46,243 nucleotides of DNA from Clostridia bacterium (lineage in GTDB: Bacteria; Bacillota; Clostridia; Christensenellales; QALW01): the NCBI GenBank assembly GCA_900769815.1, contig CAAGID010000014.1, positions 1 to 46,243 of the forward strand, written 5' to 3'. Position numbers and translations under genes: made by a program. Below are positions 40,291 through 46,243 of the stretch, one piece after another. The notes under the pieces were generated by a model, which was not told the DNA's origin, did no database searches, and worked only from the letters and a program-made list of their open reading frames with translations. Each line of letters opens with the position of its first letter. Positions within the stretch are counted from its first letter, which is position 1.

Positions 40291-42231
40291 TTAATCAATA
40301 CCGAAATAAACGGTGGTATCTGCCTCAGTATCGCCTTTTATCTTTACAATACTGTTCTTTTCAACTGTCTTTCCGCCTGCAGGAACTTGGGAAATAACAG
40401 TACCGCTTTTTTCTATTTCAACTATAACTCCTGCATTTTCAAGCATAGAAACTGCAACATCCATAGATGCACCTGTAACGTTGGGTATCTGCACGTACTC
40501 TTTTTCCCCCTCGTTATTTTTGGGAACCTGCATATACTGTAAAACCTTTTCCATAATCTGACCTGCATAAGGTGCGGCAGTTACGGAGCCGTAATCGTTA
40601 TACATCTGTGCTTCGTCAACGGTTACAAGAACGGCTATCTCGGGGTCATCAGCAGGTGCAAAGCCAAAAAATGAGCCTACGTGTACGTTTGTAACAACGA
40701 CGCCGTCACGGTATTTCTGAGCAGTACCCGTTTTACCGCCTATGTTGTAGCCTTCAACCTGAGCATTTTTTCCGCCGCCGTATTCAACAACGTTTTTAAG
40801 CATTTCACGCATTTGCTTGCTTGTATCTTCAGAAATAACCTTTCTTACTTCAACGGGCTTATTTTCAACAAGCACATTACCATCATCATCGGTCATTGAC
40901 TGAACGAAGTAGGGCTGATAAAGTGTGCCTCCGTTTATAACTGAGCAAGCTGCCGTTATAAGCTGCAAGGGTGTTACTGCTATAGACTGACCGAAAGCAA
41001 TTCTTGCAAGGTCAGTATTTTTAACGTATTTAGGAGCAAGGATAATACCTGACTGGTCGCTTGAAAAATCAACGCCTGTATTAGTATTAAAGCCAAAATT
41101 ATATAAATACTCATAGAGTTTTTTCTGTCCTACCTTAAGACCCATCTGCATAAAGGCGGGGTTGCAGGAATTCTCCAAAACCTGGCTTAAGGTCTGATTT
41201 CCGTGAGGAACAACTCTCCAGCACTTGATTTTCTCCCCGTCAACTATATGATAGCCGGGGCAATTAAAGGTTGATGAGGTAGTAAATGCACCTGTATCAA
41301 GAGCCGTTGCCATAGTAAATATTTTAAAGGTCGAACCGGGCTCATATGTATCAAGTATACAGGAGTTTCTTGAATATTTTACTTTATCCTCGCTTGAAAC
41401 GTTGGGGTCATAATCAGGAAGATTTACCATTGCTAAAATTGCCCCTGTTTTGGGGTTCATTACAATACAGCGTACTGCTTTAGCCTTTGTTGCAGCTATA
41501 CATTCACGCATTGCGTTTTCTGCAAATGCCTGAATAACATAATTTACCGTTAAATTAAGGTTAACACCGTTGGTGGGGTCAATATATCTTTGGTCGCTTC
41601 CCGGAATCTGACCGCCTGAAACGTTAGTTGAGGAGATAAGCTTTCCCGTAAGTCCGCGAAGCTGTTTATCGTATTTTAATTCAAGACCGTCAGCACCGAC
41701 ACCGTCAATATTAACTCCGCCCAAAACCTGAACAAGAGATGAACCCTTGGGATAATATCTTTTTACGTCGTCAACAAGAATAAGTCCTTTAACGCCAATA
41801 GATTCAATATAATCTATCTGATACTGTTCAAGATGTCTTGCTATTGTATATTCGCCCAAAGATGTTTTAGGGTCGTAATTAACCTTTTTATATATGCTTT
41901 CATAGGAATATTTACCATTAAAAAGTTCCACAAGCATATTCGTTATGGTTTCGGCAGAGTAGCCTGACTTACTTAACGTTTTAGGCTTTACGTTAAGCGT
42001 TTTGGATGCACCGCTTATTGCAAGGGCTTCCCCGGTAGAATCATAGATAGTACCTCGTGAAGCCGATACCGTGGAAGTAGATGTCCACTGACCTAACGCC
42101 TTCCTCTGAAGTCTGTCAGAAGCAATTATCTGCCAGTAAAACAATGCGCCCACTATGATAGAAAAAGCTAGTATCATAGCAAGGCACACTAAAAGTAATC
42201 TATTTTTGTATCTGTTAGCCTTTACGCCCAA
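40291..42231 (-). CDS. ftsI: Class B penicillin-binding protein with one PASTA domain (FtsI/SpoVD type)
   Basis: 646 residues. One membrane helix (about 11-33), a pedestal domain, then the transpeptidase domain with S300-x-x-K303 (GSTFK), SCN (355-357) and KTG (500-502), and one C-terminal PASTA domain (about 576-640). It cross-links septal wall with FtsW. Length and single PASTA match SpoVD, but in the absence of another copy here the vegetative role is equally likely. The start appears to be TTG at 42231, with AAGGGGGAT six bases upstream, overlapping ftsL by 10 bases. Confidence 0.93.
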   Translation of the reverse strand: MGVKANRYKNRLLLVCLAMILAFSIIVGALFYWQIIASDRLQRKALGQWTSTSTVSASRGTIYDSTGEALAISGASKTLNVKPKTLSKSGYSAETITNMLVELFNGKYSYESIYKKVNYDPKTSLGEYTIARHLEQYQIDYIESIGVKGLILVDDVKRYYPKGSSLVQVLGGVNIDGVGADGLELKYDKQLRGLTGKLISSTNVSGGQIPGSDQRYIDPTNGVNLNLTVNYVIQAFAENAMRECIAATKAKAVRCIVMNPKTGAILAMVNLPDYDPNVSSEDKVKYSRNSCILDTYEPGSTFKIFTMATALDTGAFTTSSTFNCPGYHIVDGEKIKCWRVVPHGNQTLSQVLENSCNPAFMQMGLKVGQKKLYEYLYNFGFNTNTGVDFSSDQSGIILAPKYVKNTDLARIAFGQSIAVTPLQLITAACSVINGGTLYQPYFVQSMTDDDGNVLVENKPVEVRKVISEDTSKQMREMLKNVVEYGGGKNAQVEGYNIGGKTGTAQKYRDGVVVTNVHVGSFFGFAPADDPEIAVLVTVDEAQMYNDYGSVTAAPYAGQIMEKVLQYMQVPKNNEGEKEYVQIPNVTGASMDVAVSMLENAGVIVEIEKSGTVISQVPAGGKTVEKNSIVKIKGDTEADTTVYFGID

Positions 42232-42755
42232 CTTTTAATCCCCCTTCCAAGAGAGCTGAAAAAATCAAGTACTGCGTCAAACATATCAACACTCTCTTGT
42301 GTTTGTGTTACTTCCTCGTCATAAGCAGCAGGAAGCACTACAGTTACAATATTATCTTCTGTTGGGTAATTAAGGGAAAGTTCTTTTTCTGCAATGTCAA
42401 AGTAGGAATTAAGTTCATTGCCTACCGAGCCGTCTTTTTCCACAGTATTTACAAGAATCTGTAATTCTGTCTTTTCTTTTGCAAGATTTCTGATTTGGCG
42501 GTTGTTGCTGTAAATCTGTGCGTTACGGGTTACAACGAGAAAGCCCATAGCGGCAACTGAAACAACAAGCATAGTAAGTGCAATAAAACGTGAAACTTCA
42601 AGTCTACGCAGAGCCTTGGCTTCGCGAGCTTTGCTAACGTGATTAGGCTTACGCTTTCTTTCAGGTTGAGGAACGTATTGAGGCTGAAGCGCAGCATTAT
42701 CCTCTACGCCGTAATAAACTCTGTATCTTCTTTTGTCCTCTCGCTGTCTGTTCAT
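42222..42755 (-). CDS. ftsL: FtsL-like septum protein
   Basis: 177 residues. A long basic cytoplasmic region (1-55), one membrane helix (about 57-75) and a short coiled coil (77-108, QIRNLAKEKTELQILVNTVEKDG), then an outer tail. This topology and its place between rsmH and the PBP gene identify FtsL despite weak sequence conservation; it is longer than usual (about 110-120) because of the N- and C-terminal extensions. AAAAGGTG precedes the ATG; a GTG at 42764 is an alternative. Its C-terminus overlaps the PBP start. Confidence 0.8.
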   Translation of the reverse strand: MNRQREDKRRYRVYYGVEDNAALQPQYVPQPERKRKPNHVSKAREAKALRRLEVSRFIALTMLVVSVAAMGFLVVTRNAQIYSNNRQIRNLAKEKTELQILVNTVEKDGSVGNELNSYFDIAEKELSLNYPTEDNIVTVVLPAAYDEEVTQTQESVDMFDAVLDFFSSLGRGIKSWA

Positions 42756-42783
42756 TATATTCACCTTTTTTGCTTTTTATGAT

Positions 42784-43710
42784 TTATATACGTTCCATTG
42801 CCCTTAATTTTGCACTTTTACTTCTGGGATTATATTCTAATTCTTCTTCGCTTGGAAGAATTGCTTTTGTAATTACCTTTACTGTGGGAACCTTACCGCA
42901 TATGCATACGGGGATTCTCGGCGGGCAGGTGCAGGGATTCTGCAAATTCTGCATTGTATGTTTGATTATTCTGTCCTCAAGGCTGTGGAAAGTTATTACA
43001 CACATTCTTCCGCCTACATTCAGTCTTTCGCTTACGCTTTTAACTGTGCTTTCAAGAATTCCAAGCTCATTATTTACTTCAATACGTATCGCCTGAAAAG
43101 TTCTTTTTGCAGGATGGGGGCCTGTCCTTCTTGCGCGGGTGGGAATAGCTTTTTTGATTATCTCAACAAGCTCGCCCGTTGTGTTTATGGAGCCCTTTTC
43201 CCTTTCAGATACTATGTACTGAGCAATTCTCGATGCCCACTGCTCCTCACCGTAATCACGAATGATTCTTGCAAGCTCCTTTACGGAGTATTCGTTCACT
43301 ACGTTAAAAGCACTCATATATTGGTTCTGGTCCATTCTCATATCAAGAGGCGCACTGTGCTGATAGGAAAAACCACGCTCAGCCGTGTCAAGCTGATACG
43401 AGCTTACGCCCAAGTCAAGAATGCAACCGTCTATTTTGTCTATGCCTAAATTATCAAGTACCTTTTCAATATCAGCGAAATTACTTTTTATAAGTGTTAC
43501 TCTGTCGCCGTAGGGTTTAAGTCTTTCCCCTGCTGCTTTTAATGCGTCATCATCACGGTCAATGCCGATAAGTTTACAATTTGCCTTTTTTAAAATAGCT
43601 TCGCTGTGTCCGCCTCCGCCTAAGGTGCCATCAACGTACACACCGCCGTCACGAACGTTTAAAAATTCAATACTCTCATTAAGCAATACCGACGTATGCT
43701 TAAATTCCAT
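42784..43710 (-). CDS. rsmH: 16S rRNA (cytosine-N4)-methyltransferase RsmH
   Basis: 308 residues. The SAM motif is YVDGTLGGGGHSEAIL; LIGIDRDDDAL, GCILDLGVSSYQLD and the AFQAIRIEVNNELG and ITFHSLEDRIIK segments are all typical. It methylates C1402 of 16S rRNA at the P site. Start 43710 follows GGAGG; the TTG at 43725 is unlikely. It overlaps the end of mraZ by 11 bases. Confidence 0.98.
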   Translation of the reverse strand: MEFKHTSVLLNESIEFLNVRDGGVYVDGTLGGGGHSEAILKKANCKLIGIDRDDDALKAAGERLKPYGDRVTLIKSNFADIEKVLDNLGIDKIDGCILDLGVSSYQLDTAERGFSYQHSAPLDMRMDQNQYMSAFNVVNEYSVKELARIIRDYGEEQWASRIAQYIVSEREKGSINTTGELVEIIKKAIPTRARRTGPHPAKRTFQAIRIEVNNELGILESTVKSVSERLNVGGRMCVITFHSLEDRIIKHTMQNLQNPCTCPPRIPVCICGKVPTVKVITKAILPSEEELEYNPRSKSAKLRAMERI

Positions 43711-44161
43711 TTTTGCCTCCTGCAAGCTTTTGGGTTATCTCTTTCTGAAGTGTTTTGCGTTTTTCAAGTGATGAGTAGCTTCCGTTAGCCCAATTTTCAG
43801 CATCCCATATTTCAAAATGGTCGCCTACGCCAACGACTACAAGTTCTTTTTTAAACTGAGCGTACTCTCTGTATCTTACAGGAATAAGCACCCTGCCGGC
43901 TGAATCAAATTCGCCCCAGGTTGCATTGGTGTAGATACTGCGTTTGAACTCAGCGGCTTCTTCATCAAATTCAGAAAGACTGTCAACTTCCTCAGTAAGC
44001 TTGTCCCACTTTTCCATTGGGTACACGCTCAAACAAGTTGTACCTGCGCAGGAGATAACGAATTCTTCGCCAAGCTGAACCTTATACTTTGAAGGAATTC
44101 TTACCCTGCCCTTATCGTCAATGTTAATATCAAACTGACCTAAAAAGCCTTTCATTGCCAT
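43700..44161 (-). CDS. mraZ: Transcriptional regulator MraZ
   Basis: 153 residues, AbrB-like. Two swapped-hairpin domains each hold the DxxxR motif: DDKGRVRIPSKY and DSAGRVLIPVRYREYA. MraZ binds TGGG-type repeats in the dcw promoter and represses or modulates the cluster. Start 44161 (MAMKGFLGQFD) has AAGGAGGTG upstream; the frame extends artificially to 44239 across the promoter. First gene of the division and cell wall cluster. Confidence 0.96.
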   Translation of the reverse strand: MAMKGFLGQFDINIDDKGRVRIPSKYKVQLGEEFVISCAGTTCLSVYPMEKWDKLTEEVDSLSEFDEEAAEFKRSIYTNATWGEFDSAGRVLIPVRYREYAQFKKELVVVGVGDHFEIWDAENWANGSYSSLEKRKTLQKEITQKLAGGKNGI

Positions 44162-44217
44162 ATCTACACCTCCTTTTTCTTCAATTAGTTTTTGTACCTC
44201 TTTTAAAGCACGCTTAT

Positions 44218-44304
44218 ATAATACCACTTTTCTGCCCACTTTGCAACACTTTTTATTGATTTTTTATGAATTTTTTTAACTTTTTGACCACTTTTAAACA
44301 CTTT
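44218..44304 (-). promoter_or_regulatory. mraZ promoter with two clusters of MraZ-like boxes
   Basis: Promoter: TTGCAA (44241-44246), a 17-base spacer and TATTAT (44218-44223). On the minus strand AAAGTG repeats at 44225-44230, 44237-44242 and 44247-44252 overlap the spacer and -35; the centre one reads AAAGTGGG. A second set, AAAAGTGGT (44288-44296) and AAAAAGTGT (44298-44306), with a degenerate AAAAGTT at 44278-44284, has exact 10-base spacing. Known MraZ sites are TGGG repeats spaced about one helical turn. Confidence 0.7.
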
Positions 44305-44352
44305 TTTGGTAGGTACGCGTTTTTTGTAATTTTTTTGTAATAAATTGCGGTA

Positions 44353-44381
44353 TTGACTGAAGAAACTAACTATGATAAAAT
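44353..44381 (+). promoter_or_regulatory. Promoter of the pyruvyl transferase-family gene
   Basis: TTGACT (44353-44358), a 17-base spacer and TAAAAT (44376-44381), 30 bases before the ATG, divergent from the mraZ promoter with the second MraZ-like box cluster between them. Confidence 0.7.
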
Positions 44382-44411
44382 ACAGATAATGATAAGATTA
44401 AAGGAGTTTTT

Positions 44412-46139
44412 ATGGCTGAATATAACATTGCCCAGATAGGAACTTTTGATTGTGAAAACATAGGCGATTTGATTTTCCCTACGGTTTTGAAAGCACAGTT
44501 TGATAAGCGTTTGGAAATTAAAAATCATTTTTTATTTTCACTTAACAACTGCACACGCCCCCTTGATGAATTTAAGCTTAAGGTTTATTCCATTGACCGC
44601 CTGGAGGAGGTGCATCTTCAACACCATCTTGATGCAATTATTTTTGGCGGAGGCGACCTTTTACGTTTTGACAATAACCTTGCAATAAAGAAAAACTACA
44701 ATTCCGAAAACACCTCCTTTGACCTCCTTTTTTATTCAATTTTCATTGCATCAAAATATAATATTCCCTTACTTTTTAATTGTCCCGGTGTACCCTTTGA
44801 GTTTTCCGACAATGATAAAATTATGCTTAAAGAATATCTTAAGCACGTTGATTATGTTTCGGTAAGAGATAATAAATCGCGCAATATAATAAAAAGCACG
44901 GGTACGAAAAAAACGATCAACGTTTTCCCCGATTCCGTTATATCAATTTCTGAGGTTGTTGATGTTTCTGACGCCCTTAAAAGTCTTAAAGAACGTTACG
45001 GAGTTTTAGTGAACAAGTATTTTGTTTTTCAGTCCTTCCCTCCATTAAACGATTCATATCTTCCCCAACTTAAAGACGCACTGAAAGAGCTTATTGATTA
45101 CTATAATATTCCCATAATAATGTTTCCTATCGGCAGAGTGCACAACGACCACGTATTTTTAAAAGAACTGATAAAAGAATTAAATGACGACCGCTTCATT
45201 TATATTGAGGACAAGCTTAACCTTATAGAATCCTGTGCTCTTTTAAGCGGTGCTGAGCTTTTTATAGGAACCTCCCTGCACGGCAACATTATTTCAAATT
45301 CCTACGGTGTGCCTTCAATAGCCCTTGATGCAGGAAACTTAATAAAAGTACGCAATTCATTTAAGATTCTTGACCGAGAGGAATACTGCATAAAGGATAT
45401 TTCAACTCTTAAAGAAACGGTTGATAAGGTTTTAAGCGAGCCTAAGCTTGAAAAGCTTACAGAAGCAATAACTTTAGTAAATAAGCATTTTGACATTTTA
45501 AAAGACAGTATTTCAAATAAAGAAAAAACGCCCTCCTTTATGGGAGCTTTGAGGAGCACTTATTATCATCAAAGGCAAAACAAAAATACGCTGACCTTTT
45601 ATTTTGATTGCGGAGAAGGTTTTTCTCAGGACAACGTAAAGGAAATCGTCTATTACGATGAAGGGCATTTACAGGCTGATGTTTTCTTCCCTGAAAACTG
45701 CAAAACTGTGCGTATCGACCCCATCGAAGGCGTATTTCCCATAGTTAAAAACTTAAGTATTTCTTTAGACGGTACTCCTTGTAAATATTCCCACAACGGC
45801 AATGAGCAAGACGGCATTTTCTTTTATAATACCGACCCTCAGATTTTTGTTGATTTAAAGAATGAAAAGCATATGCTTATTGATTTCGATATTGAAATTA
45901 TGCCTTCTTCTTACATTCAGGAAGCCTTAAATGTTTTTCGAGGTCTACCCGAAAGAATTGAAAGATTGGAAAATACTCTTAAAGACACCCGCGTACACGC
46001 AAGAAATCTCGAAGCAGCAATCGAAAATCTAAACGAACAACTGACAGAAAAGGAAAACGTTATTTTCAGTATGGAAAACAGCACCTCCTGGAAGGTTACC
46101 GCGCCTTTAAGGAAAATCAAAGATAAAACTAAAAAATAG
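44412..46139 (+). CDS. Polysaccharide pyruvyl transferase family protein with coiled-coil tail
   Basis: 575 residues. The N-terminal GT-B-like domain (about 1-360) matches the polysaccharide pyruvyl transferase family: IGTFDCENIGDLIFPTVLK, DAIIFGGGDLLRF, YVSVRDNKSRNIIKSTG, and the C-terminal nucleotide-binding segment LIESCALLSGAELFIGTSLHGNIIS. The rest (about 375-510) looks like a beta domain similar to those fused to rhamnan/glycan synthesis glycosyltransferases. It is followed by a coiled coil (515-560) and the ending STSWKVTAPLRKIKD, a common tail of such proteins. Likely in cell-surface polysaccharide assembly; acceptor unknown. AAAGGAG before the ATG. Confidence 0.85.
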   Translation: MAEYNIAQIGTFDCENIGDLIFPTVLKAQFDKRLEIKNHFLFSLNNCTRPLDEFKLKVYSIDRLEEVHLQHHLDAIIFGGGDLLRFDNNLAIKKNYNSENTSFDLLFYSIFIASKYNIPLLFNCPGVPFEFSDNDKIMLKEYLKHVDYVSVRDNKSRNIIKSTGTKKTINVFPDSVISISEVVDVSDALKSLKERYGVLVNKYFVFQSFPPLNDSYLPQLKDALKELIDYYNIPIIMFPIGRVHNDHVFLKELIKELNDDRFIYIEDKLNLIESCALLSGAELFIGTSLHGNIISNSYGVPSIALDAGNLIKVRNSFKILDREEYCIKDISTLKETVDKVLSEPKLEKLTEAITLVNKHFDILKDSISNKEKTPSFMGALRSTYYHQRQNKNTLTFYFDCGEGFSQDNVKEIVYYDEGHLQADVFFPENCKTVRIDPIEGVFPIVKNLSISLDGTPCKYSHNGNEQDGIFFYNTDPQIFVDLKNEKHMLIDFDIEIMPSSYIQEALNVFRGLPERIERLENTLKDTRVHARNLEAAIENLNEQLTEKENVIFSMENSTSWKVTAPLRKIKDKTKK

Positions 46140-46142
46140 CAA

Positions 46143-46167
46143 AAACCTCCGATTTTTTCGGAGGTTT
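46143..46167 (+). terminator. Terminator of the pyruvyl transferase-family gene
   Basis: Perfect 10-bp stem AAACCTCCGA/TCGGAGGTTT with a T-rich loop, four bases after the stop. A second hairpin of 12 bp (46168-46194, CAGTCTGCTGAC with GTCGGCAGACTG) follows at once. Confidence 0.85.
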
Positions 46168-46195
46168 CAGTCTGCTGACAAAGTCGGCAGACTGC

Positions 46196-46243
46196 CAGAG
46201 TTCGAGAAACCCTTGCAAGTCAAGGCGCAGAACTTGCAAAAGA
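46196..46243. repeat. Partial CACAG-family element, cut by the window end
   Basis: TTCGAGAAACCCTTGCAAG followed by TCAAGGCGCAGAACTTGC aligns with the left part of the 30350-30501 copy (GCGAGAAAATTCGCAAGCCAAGGCGCGATGTTCT region). Its extreme left end is diverged (CAGAG instead of CACAG). It again lies just after a gene and its terminator. Confidence 0.5.

Overview
The window is a 46 kb chromosomal segment from a low-GC Gram-positive bacterium, most likely a member of the Clostridia. This rests on: the spoIVA-like sporulation neighbours yqfC/yqfD beside phoH, pgpH and ybeY; a MurE with the DNPR motif of meso-diaminopimelate-adding enzymes; a single-PASTA class B penicillin-binding protein in the division cluster; Ktr potassium transport; the Asp23/FakA pair; strong AGGAGG ribosome sites; and Thr-Pro linkers in a secreted protein. 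I see no prophage, transposase, CRISPR array or tRNA.

Layout. 1-363: no gene, but two tandem consensus promoters on the minus strand followed by a leader that runs off the left edge, as expected upstream of an rRNA operon. 364-3147: a small acetyltransferase, a YdcF-type membrane protein, galE and a helical-bundle protein. 3215-6233: a three-gene minus-strand cassette (large secreted repeat protein, 40-residue peptide, Pro/Thr-rich lipoprotein) behind a consensus promoter with a palindrome at its start point. 6522-7049: a DUF4160/DUF2442 pair. 7168-10522: rpmG-secE-nusG-rplK-rplA-rplJ-rplL with two ribosomal-protein leaders. 10633-17000: rpsU, yqfC, yqfD, phoH, pgpH, ybeY and a FemAB-type transferase. 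17183-30198: a mixed region with a HAD phosphatase, a duplicated rhamnose-mutarotase-like protein, leuS, a split ThrE exporter, fakA-like/asp23, ktrAB, a second acetyltransferase, a zinc phospholipase C-like protein and two unknown proteins. 30636-44161: the division and cell wall (dcw) cluster on the minus strand, mraZ-rsmH-ftsL-PBP-murE-mraY-murD-ftsW-murA-ftsQ-ftsA-ftsZ, missing murF and murG. 44412-46139: a divergent polysaccharide pyruvyl transferase family protein.

How it works together. The dcw cluster makes lipid I and the septal machinery; the divergent pyruvyl transferase and galE point to surface polysaccharide; FemAB and the PBP also act on the wall. The ribosomal block carries its own feedback RNA elements.

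Least ordinary features: (1) a family of short intergenic elements with CACAGTGC/GTGCTGTG inverted ends, found at 17870-18098, chained head to tail at 30331-30629 and again at the right edge, lying directly against the stop codons of minus-strand genes; (2) two clusters of helically phased AAAGTG boxes upstream of mraZ, one inside the promoter; (3) RNA hairpins that sequester ribosome sites before murA and before the unknown gene at 29635; (4) the 40-residue peptide inside the surface-protein cassette; (5) a tandem rhamnose-mutarotase protein whose first half has lost the catalytic Tyr/His. All functional calls come from reading the sequence; no database search was possible.
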